From: Tsukamurella ocularis
Lineage (GTDB): Bacteria > Actinomycetota > Actinomycetes > Mycobacteriales > Mycobacteriaceae
Direction: 5' to 3'
NCBI RefSeq assembly: GCF_024807615.1
Contig: NZ_JANUCJ010000001.1
Span: 310,001-374,000, forward strand
DNA: 64,000 nt
The notes below the pieces were generated by a model. It saw only the letters and a program-made list of their open reading frames with translations, was not told the DNA's origin and searched no databases. A program made the translations under genes and the position numbers. This document shows, piece after piece, positions 1 to 8,053 of this stretch (position 1 is the stretch's first letter; the number at the start of each line of letters is the position of its first letter).

Positions 1-2
1 CG

Positions 3-902
3 CAGGCGGACACCTCGATGTACGGCGAGCGGGTCATCCCGGCCACCGTCGTCGGCCTGGTCCTGATCATCGGGTTCGTGTTCTGGGCGCTGCGTGCCAA
101 GCTGCCGCTGCTCGACCTGCGGCTGTTCAAGAACCGGAACATGACCGTCGCCATGATCACCTTCGCGATGTTCGCGATGGCCTTCTTCGGCAGCTCGATC
201 CTGTACGCGCAGTACTTCATCGGCATCCGCGGCGAGTCGACTCTCATGGCCGGCCTGTTGCTCGCCCCGCAGGGTCTCGGCGCCATGCTGACCATGCCGA
301 TCGCCGGCGTGCTCACCGACAAGATGGGCCCGGGCAAGTTCGTCATGACCGGCCTCGCGCTCATCACCGGCGGCATGATCGCGTTCACGCAGCTCACCCC
401 GGAAACCCCGTACTGGATCCTGCTGGGCTCGCTGTTCATCCAGGGCCTCGGCATGGGTATGACGATGATGCCGACCATGTCGGCCGCGATCCGCACGCTG
501 GCACCGGAATCCATCTCCCGCGGTTCCACGCTGACGAACATCGTCCAGCAGATCGCCGCATCGATGGGTACCGCGATCTTCTCGGTGCTGTTCACCAACT
601 GGCTGACCAACGCGGGCCCGGCGATGCAGACCCCGCAGGGGGAGAAGCACACCGGTGCGCTGGCCTTCGGCCTGAACTCGAGCCCCGATGCCCGCGAGGG
701 CGGCATCGCGATGTTCCAGGGCGAGAGCGGTTTCTCGAAGTTCCTGCACGACAACCTGCCGTTCGCGGCGGAGGCTTTCGGCAACACCTACTTCGTGGCC
801 GCGATCCTGGTGGCGCTGTGCATCATCCCGGCGTTCTTCCTGCCCCGTTCGCACGAGGCGGATACCGAGGCCGCCGAGCGACAGATGGTCATGCCGCACT
901 GA
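3..902 (+). CDS. emrB: EmrB/QacA-type MFS multidrug exporter (3' part)
   Basis: This is the C-terminal 299 residues of a DHA2-family drug:H+ antiporter of the inner membrane; the start lies left of the window. Several hydrophobic segments are visible, and the cytoplasmic-loop motif LTDKMGPGKF and the text PTMSAAIRTL are typical of 14-TM exporters such as EmrB. A strong terminator hairpin follows directly. The neighbours downstream (ptrB, purC, purB, purD, phoR-phoP) have the order I recall from M. tuberculosis Rv0783c to Rv0757, so this is probably the Rv0783c (EmrB) orthologue. The drug substrate cannot be read from the sequence. Confidence 0.85.
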   Translation, partial: QADTSMYGERVIPATVVGLVLIIGFVFWALRAKLPLLDLRLFKNRNMTVAMITFAMFAMAFFGSSILYAQYFIGIRGESTLMAGLLLAPQGLGAMLTMPIAGVLTDKMGPGKFVMTGLALITGGMIAFTQLTPETPYWILLGSLFIQGLGMGMTMMPTMSAAIRTLAPESISRGSTLTNIVQQIAASMGTAIFSVLFTNWLTNAGPAMQTPQGEKHTGALAFGLNSSPDAREGGIAMFQGESGFSKFLHDNLPFAAEAFGNTYFVAAILVALCIIPAFFLPRSHEADTEAAERQMVMPH

Positions 903-915
903 TCATCGCCTGATA

Positions 916-960
916 CGACGAGTGCCCGGTCCCCGTTGGGGGACCGGGCACTTCTCGTCG
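916..960. terminator. Terminator hairpin behind the MFS gene
   Basis: TGCCCGGTCCCC (923-934) pairs perfectly with 939-950 around a GTTG loop, and the stem extends outward through CGACGAG/CTCGTCG with a two-base bulge. It lies between the MFS stop and the convergent methyltransferase stop, so it can serve both strands. There is no T-tract. Confidence 0.75.
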
Positions 961-976
961 GTCGACGGTTCGCGGA

Positions 977-1591
977 TCACCGCCCTCGGTAGTAGACGAC
1001 AGGCCCCACCATCGCGATCGTTGCCGACCCCACGACCTCCACGTCGATACCTGCCTCGCGGAGGACGGCCGGAACCGCGTGCTCGTCAGCAGCGAAGGTC
1101 GCCTGTGGAGCCGAGCGCGCGTGCCGGTGCCCCACGACATCGACGAGGTGAATCGTGCCGCCGGGCCGCAGGACGCGACGAACCTCTGCCGCCGTCTCCC
1201 GCTGCACGTCGGCATCGAGGTGGTGGAACATGTACGCCGAGAATACCCGGTCGAAAGTGCCGTCCTCGTAGGCGAGTCGCTGCGCGTAGCCGAGATCGAT
1301 CCGAGCGCCCCGCACTCGGCGCCGTGCTCGCTCGAGCGCGAGCGGGTCCGGATCCACTCCGACGGCCGCGATGCCCGGTTCTGCGCGGATCGCTGCGCGG
1401 AGCAGGTTGCCGGTACCGCAGCCGATCTCCAGCACGTCCAGCCCCGGACGCAGCTCGGCTTGGGCGACCAGCGCCCGGTGCGTCCGGCCCACGCGGAAAG
1501 CCCGGGACATCAGGTCGTAGAACGGTAGCCGCCGGTCGGTGCCGGCAGCAGGGATGTAGTCGTGCTCGGGACCAGGATGATTTGTCGTCAT
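977..1591 (-). CDS. Class I SAM-dependent methyltransferase
   Basis: The 204-residue protein has the Rossmann motif I VLEIGCGTGN near residue 55, an acidic residue ending strand 2 (GVDPDP), and a post-I region FDRVFSAYMFHH followed by LRPGGTIHLVDV. This is the Methyltransf_11/25 pattern of a small-molecule methyltransferase that transfers methyl from SAM; the acceptor is unknown. ATG is used at 1591. It is divergent from the truncated AraC-type gene at 1665, and a perfect palindrome at 1641-1657 lies between them, so the two were probably once a regulator-target pair. Confidence 0.8.
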   Translation of the reverse strand: MTTNHPGPEHDYIPAAGTDRRLPFYDLMSRAFRVGRTHRALVAQAELRPGLDVLEIGCGTGNLLRAAIRAEPGIAAVGVDPDPLALERARRRVRGARIDLGYAQRLAYEDGTFDRVFSAYMFHHLDADVQRETAAEVRRVLRPGGTIHLVDVVGHRHARSAPQATFAADEHAVPAVLREAGIDVEVVGSATIAMVGPVVYYRGR

Positions 1592-1640
1592 GGAGCCAAC
1601 GATCCACCGTTTTACCTGCTCCGAGTTGATGGATACGGCG

Positions 1641-1657
1641 CAATAGTTGGACTATTG
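1641..1657. promoter_or_regulatory. Operator-like palindrome over a -10 element
   Basis: CAATAGTTGGACTATTG is a perfect inverted repeat with 7-bp arms and a 3-base centre. Its right half overlaps TATTGT (1653-1658), which sits 6 bases before the ATG at 1665 and looks like the -10 of a leaderless gene. It probably binds a dimeric regulator and controls the remnant at 1665, the methyltransferase, or both. Confidence 0.6.
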
Positions 1658-1664
1658 TCGGAGC

Positions 1665-1832
1665 ATGCCCCTGCCGTCAGCGCGTGCACTCCGGCACGGC
1701 GTCCCGGTCTTCAGGTTCCCTCCGCGACCGGACGCGGTACCGATCAGCGTGCTGCGCCTCGGCGGTGGACACCCGCCGCACGGCGCGCCTCACATCCACG
1801 ACTTTCCCATGCTCCAGTTGTGCGCCGGTGAC
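1665..1832 (+). pseudogene. 5' remnant of an AraC-family regulator
   Basis: About 56 codons from ATG 1665 resemble the start of the cupin-like sensor domain of AraC regulators: VPVFRF, then PISVLRLGGG, then HIHDFPMLQL. After GD the similarity ends, because the following DNA is the antisense of the 3' end of ptrB. The frame runs on to a stop at 2063, so a chimeric 132-residue product is possible, but no helix-turn-helix remains. Promoter, palindrome and start are intact while the remaining body of the gene is missing, which suggests a deletion that joined this gene to ptrB. The family assignment rests on short motifs only. Confidence 0.5.
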
Positions 1833-1837
1833 CGACC

Positions 1838-3925
1838 TCAGGCGCAGCCCAGGCGGTCGAGGACCCAGGCGTACTCGAAGGCGGTCTCGCGCCACTTCGC
1901 GTACCGCCCGCTGACGCCGGCGTGGCCGGCGACCATCTCCGTCTTGAGCAAGATCTGCTCGCCGGACGTGCTGTGGTCGAGGAGCTTCGCCACCCACTTC
2001 GCGGGCTCCGTGGGGAGCACGCGGGTGTCGTTGAGCGAGGTGGTCGCGAGGATCGCCGGATAGGGCTTCGCGGCGACGTTCTCGTACGGCGAGTAGTCCC
2101 GCATGTACCGGTACACCTCGGCGCTCGCCAGCGGGTTGCCCCACTCGTCCCACTCCCCCACGGTCAGTGGCAGGCTCGGGTCGAGGATCGAGGTGAGCGG
2201 GTCCACGAAGGGCACGTCGGCGACGATGCCGGAGAACAGCTCCGGCGCCAGGTTCGCGACGGCGCCCACGAGCAGGCCGCCGGCGCTGCCGCCCATCGCC
2301 ACCAGCCGCCGCGGCTCCGCGCGGCCGGTGTCGACGAGATGTCGTGCAACGTCGACGAAGTCGGTGAAGGTGTTGCGCTTCTCCAGCTGCTTGCCGTGGT
2401 CGTACCAGGCACGACCCATCTCGCCGCCACCGCGCACGTGCGCCACCACGAAGGCCACGCCGCGGTCCATGAGCGAGAGCCTGGCGACGGAGAACCATGG
2501 GTCGAGGGTGGCCTCGTAGGAGCCGTAGCCGTACAACAGGGTCGGTGCCACGCCGTCGCCGACGTCCTTGCGCCGCACCACGGACACGGGGATCCGCGCG
2601 CCGTCGGACGCGGCCACCCAGAGCCGCTCGGCGGCGTACAGCGACGCCTCGTACCCGGGGACGTTGGCCCGCTTGAGCACCGTCTGCTCCCCCGTCGCCG
2701 GATCGAGCTCGAGGACGGTGCCCGGGGTCACGAAGGACTCGTACGCGAGGCGCAGCCGCGGCGCGTCCCACTCGGGGTTCGCTCCGGGTCCGAGGTTCAC
2801 CAGTTCCTCGCCCGGGTCCCACTCGGTGAACTCCGGTGCCAACGTCGCCGCGGCGAGCGCGAGGCGGGGCAGGCCGCCCCGTCGGTACCCGAGGGCGAGC
2901 CGTCGGGCGTAGGCGTCCACGTACTCGAGCCGCACGTCGTCGCGGTGCGGAACGAGCACCGTCCACTCCTCGGGGGCATCCACGGAGGCCGAGGCGAGCT
3001 CGAAGTTGATCCCGGCGCGGTTGTGCAGGAACAGGAACCGGTCCTCGCCGCCGAGCACCGCATGCTCGACCGAGTACTCGACGTCCTCCTCGCGGGGCCG
3101 CAGAACGCGGAACTCGCCCGTCGGGTCCGCGGCGTCGAGGACGTGCGTCTCGGAGCTCAGCGTCGACGAGGCGGCGATCATGAGGTACTTCTCGCTGCGG
3201 GTCAGCCCGATGCCGACGCCGAAGCGCTGGTCGGTCTCGTGGAAGACCTTCACATCATCTGCGGTCGAGCCGATCTCGTGCCGCCAGATCGTGTCGGCGC
3301 GCCAGGCGTCGTCGACGGTGGTGTAGAACAGGTGTCGCCCGTCGAGGGCCCAGGTGGCGCCGTAGAAGACACCCTCGACGGTATCGGACAACGCCTCGCC
3401 GGTGTCGATGTTCCTGATACGCAGCGTGAACCGCTCGTCGCCCGAGGTGTCCAGCGAGTAGGCCAGCAGCGCACCGTCGGGCGAGACCGAGGCGGCGCCG
3501 ACGGCGATGTACTCGTGCCCCTCCGCCTCGACGTTGAGGTCGAGGAGCACCTGCTCGCCGGGCAGCGGCTCGTCGGAGAGGACCGGCGGGATCCAGTCCT
3601 CGGGGCCGGCGATCGGTGCGCGGCAATGGATCCCGTACTGCTTGCCCTCGACGGTGCGCGCGTAGTACCAGTGATCCTTGCGGCGCTGCGGGACCGACAT
3701 GTCGGTCTCCTGGGTGTGCGCCTTGATCTCGCCGAAGATCGCCTCGCGTAGCGGCTCGTGGTCCGCGGTGGCCGCGTCGGTGAAGGCGTTGTGGGCGCGG
3801 AGGTAGTCGAGCACCTCGTCGTCGGAGGTGTCGGCGAGCCAGGCGTAATCGTCGATCACGGTGTCGCCGTGGAAGGTCCGCGGCGCCGGGACCTTCTTCG
3901 CGACGGGCTGGGCCGGGGCGCTCAT
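1838..3925 (-). CDS. ptrB: Oligopeptidase B-type S9 serine peptidase
   Basis: The 695-residue cytosolic S9A peptidase cleaves small peptides, in oligopeptidase B after basic residues. An N-terminal beta-propeller (about residues 70-410) precedes the alpha/beta-hydrolase domain. The catalytic triad is readable: Ser547 in GGSAGG, Asp633 in LNDTRV and His668 in [25 protein letters not shown] is a typical OpB stretch. The start ATG overlaps the purC stop (ATGA), so the two genes are translationally coupled. From memory, M. tuberculosis carries this gene split as ptrBa/ptrBb; here it is one intact frame. Its 3' end abuts the broken AraC-type gene. Confidence 0.93.
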   Translation of the reverse strand: MSAPAQPVAKKVPAPRTFHGDTVIDDYAWLADTSDDEVLDYLRAHNAFTDAATADHEPLREAIFGEIKAHTQETDMSVPQRRKDHWYYARTVEGKQYGIHCRAPIAGPEDWIPPVLSDEPLPGEQVLLDLNVEAEGHEYIAVGAASVSPDGALLAYSLDTSGDERFTLRIRNIDTGEALSDTVEGVFYGATWALDGRHLFYTTVDDAWRADTIWRHEIGSTADDVKVFHETDQRFGVGIGLTRSEKYLMIAASSTLSSETHVLDAADPTGEFRVLRPREEDVEYSVEHAVLGGEDRFLFLHNRAGINFELASASVDAPEEWTVLVPHRDDVRLEYVDAYARRLALGYRRGGLPRLALAAATLAPEFTEWDPGEELVNLGPGANPEWDAPRLRLAYESFVTPGTVLELDPATGEQTVLKRANVPGYEASLYAAERLWVAASDGARIPVSVVRRKDVGDGVAPTLLYGYGSYEATLDPWFSVARLSLMDRGVAFVVAHVRGGGEMGRAWYDHGKQLEKRNTFTDFVDVARHLVDTGRAEPRRLVAMGGSAGGLLVGAVANLAPELFSGIVADVPFVDPLTSILDPSLPLTVGEWDEWGNPLASAEVYRYMRDYSPYENVAAKPYPAILATTSLNDTRVLPTEPAKWVAKLLDHSTSGEQILLKTEMVAGHAGVSGRYAKWRETAFEYAWVLDRLGCA

Positions 3926-4812
3926 GCCGCTCCGCCCGGCCAGTCGGCGAAGCTCAGGCCCGAGATGCGCTCGTAGGCCTCGATGTAGCGGGCGCGGGTC
4001 CGTTCGACCACGTCGGCGGGGAGGGGCGGCGGCGGACTGCCGGCGTCGGTCGACCAGCCGGATTCCTTGGTGAGCCAGTCACGCACGATCTGCTTGTCGA
4101 AGCTCGGAAGCGCGGACCCGGGAGAATACAGATCGCCGTCCCAGTAGCGCGAGGAGTCGGGCGTGAGCACCTCGTCGGCGAGGAGGAGGTCACCGTCGGA
4201 GCTGCGCCCGAATTCGAACTTGGTGTCCGCGAGAATGATCCCGCGCTCGCGGGCGATGTCGGCGCCGCGCGCGTAGACGTCCAAGGTGAGCTCGCGCAGC
4301 CGCGTCGCCAGCTCGAGGCCGACGTCCTCGGCGACGCGCTCGAAGGAGACGTTCTCGTCGTGGTCGCCCACGGCGGCCTTGGTCGCGGGGGTGAAGATCG
4401 GCGGGTCGATGCGGCTGCCGTCGACCAGGCCCGCCGGGAGTGGCACGCCGCACACCTCGCCGTTCGCGCGGTACTCCTTGAGGCCGGAGCCCGTGAGGTA
4501 GCCGCGGGCTACGCATTCCACCGGCACCATGTCGAGCCGGCGCGTGACGAGCGCGCGGCCGAGCACCGACTCGGGGATGCGCGGATCGTCGGCAGGCCCG
4601 GCGAGGTGGTTCGCCACCCCGAGGGCGTCGAAGAAGAAGACCGACATCGCCGTGAGCACGCGCCCCTTGTCGGGGATCGCGGTGTCCAGGATGTAATCGT
4701 AGGCGCTGATCCGGTCGCTCGCGACGAGCAGCAGGTGCTCGTCGTCGATCTCGTACAGCTCGCGGACCTTGCCCGAGTAGATCGGCGTGTATTCGCTCAG
4801 TTCAGGACGCAC
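3922..4812 (-). CDS. purC: SAICAR synthetase
   Basis: Phosphoribosylaminoimidazole-succinocarboxamide synthase catalyses the ATP-dependent joining of CAIR and aspartate in de novo purine synthesis. The 296-residue protein begins with [28 protein letters not shown], which carries the nucleotide-binding KVREVY-like motif and the SDRISAFD-like signature, and later has [13 protein letters not shown]. These are PurC hallmarks. GTG 4812 is chosen: on the minus strand TAAGGT (plus 4819-4824) sits 6 bases upstream, which fits a leaderless mRNA. ptrB follows with a 4-base overlap. The gene is divergent from the DUF559 unit. Confidence 0.95.
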   Translation of the reverse strand: MRPELSEYTPIYSGKVRELYEIDDEHLLLVASDRISAYDYILDTAIPDKGRVLTAMSVFFFDALGVANHLAGPADDPRIPESVLGRALVTRRLDMVPVECVARGYLTGSGLKEYRANGEVCGVPLPAGLVDGSRIDPPIFTPATKAAVGDHDENVSFERVAEDVGLELATRLRELTLDVYARGADIARERGIILADTKFEFGRSSDGDLLLADEVLTPDSSRYWDGDLYSPGSALPSFDKQIVRDWLTKESGWSTDAGSPPPPLPADVVERTRARYIEAYERISGLSFADWPGGAA

Positions 4813-4834
4813 TCCGCCACCTTATCGCCTGACG

Positions 4835-4892
4835 GTTCCCTGCGGTTTCGGCGGGCGAATCGCAGGTCGCGGCCGCCGAAACAGCAGGGAAC
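4835..4892. repeat. 58-bp hairpin repeat, copy A
   Basis: The left arm GTTCCCTGCGGTTTCGGCGG (4835-4854) and the right arm (4873-4892) are complementary at 19 of 20 positions around an 18-base spacer. A second copy in the same orientation lies at 5838-5895 and matches at 55 of 58 positions. Copy A is in the divergent promoter gap between purC and the DUF559 gene, where no terminator is needed. Confidence 0.9.
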
Positions 4893-4912
4893 GCGTCGGA
4901 GGGGAACCGTGC

Positions 4913-5845
4913 GTGCGGGTGGTGCGTCCAATTCATATGATCCGCCGAACGCGCGACCTACTGCGGACGGGGAGCCCGCACGCGATGCGGCACGACTCGA
5001 TATCCGTCATTCAGGGCGTCCGGCGCGATGGCGCAGCCGCAGCTACCGCCCGCGACGTGCGCAACGCGCTGGCCATCGCGTACCCAGATGCCGTGTTCAC
5101 CGGTTGGACCGCCGCGGCCCCCCACGGCGCCCTCTACACCGAGGGCCATGCACCGGAGATCCGCCTACCGCAACAGCGCACCCGGAAGGGAGTGATCATC
5201 CGCGTGGGCCGGCTGAACGACGAGGACGTCGAGATCGTCCTGCGCCGACGGGCCACGAGCGGGGCCCTCACGGCCGCGGACATCGCTCGGCACACCACCG
5301 ACGACGAGGCAATCGCGGGCTTCGACCAGTGCCTTCGCGTCGATCGCTACGGCAGGTCGGTGACCACGAAGAGGGCTGTCCAGGCGTACCTCGACGCACA
5401 CCCCCGGTTCTACGGCGCACGTCGGGTGCTGGCCGTGCTCGCCGAATCGAGCACCGGCACCGACTCGCATTGGGAGACGTACACGCGTCTCGCCGTCCAT
5501 CGCTCAGGACTGACCTTCTTCACGCCCCAGTCACCGGTCCCCGGCACCCAGTACCACGTGGACCTCGGAGACCAGGAGCACCGGATCGCGATCGAGTACG
5601 ACGGCGGATATCACCGCTCAGTCGCCCAGCAGCGAAAGGACATTCGCCGCTGGAACGCGATCACCGATCAGAAGTGGGTGATCATCAGAGTCACGTCGGA
5701 GACGCTCACCGGTGACCTCACGTCGTTCGTCGCTCGGATCGTGTCCGAGTTGCGACGACGCGGGTGGTCCGGCCCCGCACCGGCGGTCCCCCGTCTCCAC
5801 CTCGCGGCGAGCACGACAGCGAAACCGGGATCATTCAGTTCCTAG
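4913..5845 (+). CDS. AbiEi-like / DUF559 endonuclease-fold protein
   Basis: The 310-residue protein has an N-terminal winged-helix-like part with the AbiEi-type text VFTGWTAAAPHGALY and a C-terminal DUF559 (Vsr-like, PD-(D/E)xK) domain. Candidate catalytic residues are Glu188 (SHWE), Asp217 (YHVDLG) and Glu228 with Asp230 (IAIEYDGGYH), followed by DIRRWN and VIIRVTSE. GTG 4913 has a good Shine-Dalgarno (GGAGGGG at 4898-4904); ATG 4937 is the alternative start. The gene sits alone between purC and purB and is flanked by the two hairpin copies; its TAG stop is inside copy B. The function of such proteins is unsettled; a nuclease or DNA-binding role is inferred from the fold. Confidence 0.8.
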   Translation: MRVVRPIHMIRRTRDLLRTGSPHAMRHDSISVIQGVRRDGAAAATARDVRNALAIAYPDAVFTGWTAAAPHGALYTEGHAPEIRLPQQRTRKGVIIRVGRLNDEDVEIVLRRRATSGALTAADIARHTTDDEAIAGFDQCLRVDRYGRSVTTKRAVQAYLDAHPRFYGARRVLAVLAESSTGTDSHWETYTRLAVHRSGLTFFTPQSPVPGTQYHVDLGDQEHRIAIEYDGGYHRSVAQQRKDIRRWNAITDQKWVIIRVTSETLTGDLTSFVARIVSELRRRGWSGPAPAVPRLHLAASTTAKPGSFSS

Positions 5846-5895
5846 CGGTTTCGGCGGGCGAATCGCAGGTCGCGACCGCCGAAACAGCAGGGAAC
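5838..5895. repeat. 58-bp hairpin repeat, copy B
   Basis: Same orientation as copy A, 1003 bases further on. The three differences are CT to TA near the left end and one spacer base. The CT-to-TA change creates the TAG stop (5843-5845) of the DUF559 gene. The right arm (5876-5895) is identical to that of copy A. It lies between the convergent stops of the DUF559 gene and purB, so it may also act as a terminator. Confidence 0.9.
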
Positions 5896-5901
5896 CGGGG
5901 G

Positions 5902-7329
5902 TCAGAGGATGGGCGCGGGGGTGTAGCCGGCGGCGGAAGGGTACTTCGCGACGAGTTCCTCGACGGACGCGACGACCTGGGCCACCTGGGCCTCGGCGGC
6001 GCCGGTGAAGGCGGCGCGGTCGGCCAGCGCCGCATCGAGATCCGCGCGCGACAGTCCGAGGCGGGAGTCGCCGGCGAGGCGGTCCAGCAGGTCGGGCTCC
6101 TTGCCCTCCTCGCGCATGGCCAGTGCCACGGCGACGGCGTGCTCCTTGATCGCCTCGTGTGCGACCTCGCGGCCGACGCCCGCGCGCACGGCCGCCATGA
6201 GGACTCGGGTGGTGGCGAGGAAGGGCAGGTAGCGGTTCAGCTCGTTCTCGATCACGGCGGGGTAAGCGCCGAACTCGTCGAGGACGGTCAGGAAGGTCTC
6301 GAAGAGGCCGTCGATCGCGAAGAACGAATCCGGCAGGGCCACGCGGCGGATCACGGAGCAGAAGACGTCGCCCTCGTTCCACTGCGAGCCCGCCATCTCG
6401 GCCGCCATCGAGCCGAAGCCGCGCAGGATCACGGTCAGGCCGTTGACGCGCTCGCACGAGCGGGTGTTCATCTTGTGCGGCATCGCGGAGCTGCCCACCT
6501 GGCCGGGCTGGAAGCCTTCGGTGACCAGCTCGTGCCCGGCCATGAGCCGGATCGTCGTGGCCATCGACGACGGTCCCGCCGCCACCTGGACCAGGGCACT
6601 CACGACATCGTGATCGAGCGAGCGCGGATACACCTGGCCGACGGAGACGAAGGACTGCGAGAAGCCCAAATGCTCGGCGACGCGCGACTCCAGCTCAGCC
6701 AGCTTGGCGGCGTCGCCGCCGAGGAGGTCGAGCATGTCCTGCGAGGTGCCCATCGGGCCCTTGATGCCGCGCAGCGGGTAGCGGCCGATGAGGTCCTCGA
6801 GTCGGGCGATCGCCACCAACATCTCGTTGGCCGCCGAAGCGAAGCGCTTCCCCAGCGTCGTGGCCTGCGCCGCGACGTTGTGCGAGCGGCCCGCCATGAC
6901 GACCGACGAGTACTGCGCGGCCCGCTCGGCGAGCCGGGCCGCCACAGCCACGGCGTGGTCGCGGACGTACTCCAGCGAGCGCAGCACCTGCAGCTGCTCG
7001 ACGTTCTCCGTCAGGTCGCGCGAGGTCATGCCCTTGTGGATCTGCTCGAAGCCGGCGAGGTCGCTGAACTCCTCGATCCGAGCCTTCACGTCGTGCCGGG
7101 TGATCCGCTCGCGCTCCGCGATCGACGCGAGGTCCACCTGGTCGACGACCTTCTCGTACGCCTCGACGGCACCGTCGGGAACATCGATCCCGAGGTCGCG
7201 CTGCGCCCTCAGCACCGCGATCCACAGCTGGCGCTCCAGCACGATCTTGTACTCCGGCGACCACAGCTCGCGCATGCGCGGGCTGGCGTACCGGTTGGCG
7301 AGGACGTCGGGGATGCGGGGAGTGCTCAC
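5902..7329 (-). CDS. purB: Adenylosuccinate lyase
   Basis: PurB removes fumarate from SAICAR and from adenylosuccinate in purine synthesis. The 475-residue protein has the fumarase/aspartase superfamily signature at about residues 279-294 (SSAMPHKMNTRS), the TSRDLTEN region near residue 102 and AGRSHNVAAQ near residue 146 with the catalytic His. It is GTG-initiated at 7329. A weak -10-like GAGAAT lies 6 bases upstream on the minus strand. Together with purC and purD it makes a purine cluster on one strand, interrupted by the DUF559 unit and a TetR gene. Confidence 0.95.
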   Translation of the reverse strand: MSTPRIPDVLANRYASPRMRELWSPEYKIVLERQLWIAVLRAQRDLGIDVPDGAVEAYEKVVDQVDLASIAERERITRHDVKARIEEFSDLAGFEQIHKGMTSRDLTENVEQLQVLRSLEYVRDHAVAVAARLAERAAQYSSVVMAGRSHNVAAQATTLGKRFASAANEMLVAIARLEDLIGRYPLRGIKGPMGTSQDMLDLLGGDAAKLAELESRVAEHLGFSQSFVSVGQVYPRSLDHDVVSALVQVAAGPSSMATTIRLMAGHELVTEGFQPGQVGSSAMPHKMNTRSCERVNGLTVILRGFGSMAAEMAGSQWNEGDVFCSVIRRVALPDSFFAIDGLFETFLTVLDEFGAYPAVIENELNRYLPFLATTRVLMAAVRAGVGREVAHEAIKEHAVAVALAMREEGKEPDLLDRLAGDSRLGLSRADLDAALADRAAFTGAAEAQVAQVVASVEELVAKYPSAAGYTPAPIL

Positions 7330-7363
7330 GCCGTGATTCTCTCATGTGCGGTCAGGGGGCAAG

Positions 7364-7975
7364 TCACGGAAGGGCGGGCGCCAGATCGTCGACGACGGTG
7401 CCGAGCGCCTCGCGCACAGCGCGAGGCACGTCCGCACCGTGGGTGGTCAGCGCCGCGAGCACGGCACCGTCCTCGGCGGCCATCAGCCGGTCGACGCCCG
7501 GTCCCGTCGCCCGGCGACCCGAGCGAGTGAGCACCTCGACGTGTAGCTCCGCCAGCACGTTCCGCACCTGCGCCTGCAGGCGGGTGAGCTCGGGATCGCG
7601 CGTGCACAACACCATCCGCTCGTACCGCGAGACGAGGGCGCCGTGCTCGGCGGCGGAGTCGCAGGCGAAGAAGACCGAGGTGAGAAGCTTCGCTACCGCC
7701 GAATCGCCACGCTTGCGCCGGCTCACCGCATCCACACGGCCACGGACCGCTGCGATGTCCAGCTCGCCCGCGTAGGCGACGGCATTCGAGAGCAGGTCGC
7801 CCAGTGACTCGAAGTAGTAGGTCGTCGCCGCCAGGGGGATGTGCGCGCGGTGCGCGACCGCCCGGTGCCGCACCGATTCGAAGCCGCCCTCGACGAGGAG
7901 TTCTCCGGCCGCCGCCACGAGGGCCGCGCGCCGGCGCTCACCCTTGGGCGTGGTCGCGGCTGTCATCTGGGACAT
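7364..7975 (-). CDS. TetR-family transcriptional regulator
   Basis: About 203 residues. The N-terminal helix-turn-helix reads RRRAALVAAAGELLVEGG, then VRHRAVAHRAHIPLAATTYYF, the TetR_N pattern. The C-terminal ligand domain is not family-specific. ATG 7975 is chosen; ATG 7966 and a longer frame from 8026 are possible. A perfect palindrome at 8034-8047 lies about 60 bases upstream and may be its own operator. A TetR gene (Rv0775) also lies in the purB-purD interval of M. tuberculosis as I recall, so this may be its counterpart. Ligand unknown. Confidence 0.85.
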   Translation of the reverse strand: MSQMTAATTPKGERRRAALVAAAGELLVEGGFESVRHRAVAHRAHIPLAATTYYFESLGDLLSNAVAYAGELDIAAVRGRVDAVSRRKRGDSAVAKLLTSVFFACDSAAEHGALVSRYERMVLCTRDPELTRLQAQVRNVLAELHVEVLTRSGRRATGPGVDRLMAAEDGAVLAALTTHGADVPRAVREALGTVVDDLAPALP

Positions 7976-8033
7976 GCTGCCAGCAGGTCCCGCCCGGCCT
8001 GAGGGTTTCGACCAAATCGTCGACACCCATCGG

Positions 8034-8047
8034 TTCCGACATCGGAA
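8034..8047. promoter_or_regulatory. Palindrome upstream of the TetR gene
   Basis: TTCCGACATCGGAA has perfect 6-bp arms and a 2-base centre. It lies in the gap between the purD stop (8054) and the TetR start, a typical place for an autoregulatory TetR operator. No clear -10 could be fixed beside it. Confidence 0.4.
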
Positions 8048-8053
8048 AATGCG

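Noticed and set aside
1677-3751. Long open frames opposite ptrB
   Set aside because: They are antisense shadows: compositions rich in Arg/Ala/Gly/Pro without motifs, while ptrB shows a full catalytic triad.
4360-5715. A 451-codon plus-strand frame across purC and the DUF559 gene
   Set aside because: It is antisense to purC and out of frame with the DUF559 gene; no family motif and no start signal.
5838-5895. Hairpin copy B as a mere terminator
   Set aside because: It may terminate, but an almost identical copy in a promoter gap (4835-4892) needs another explanation.
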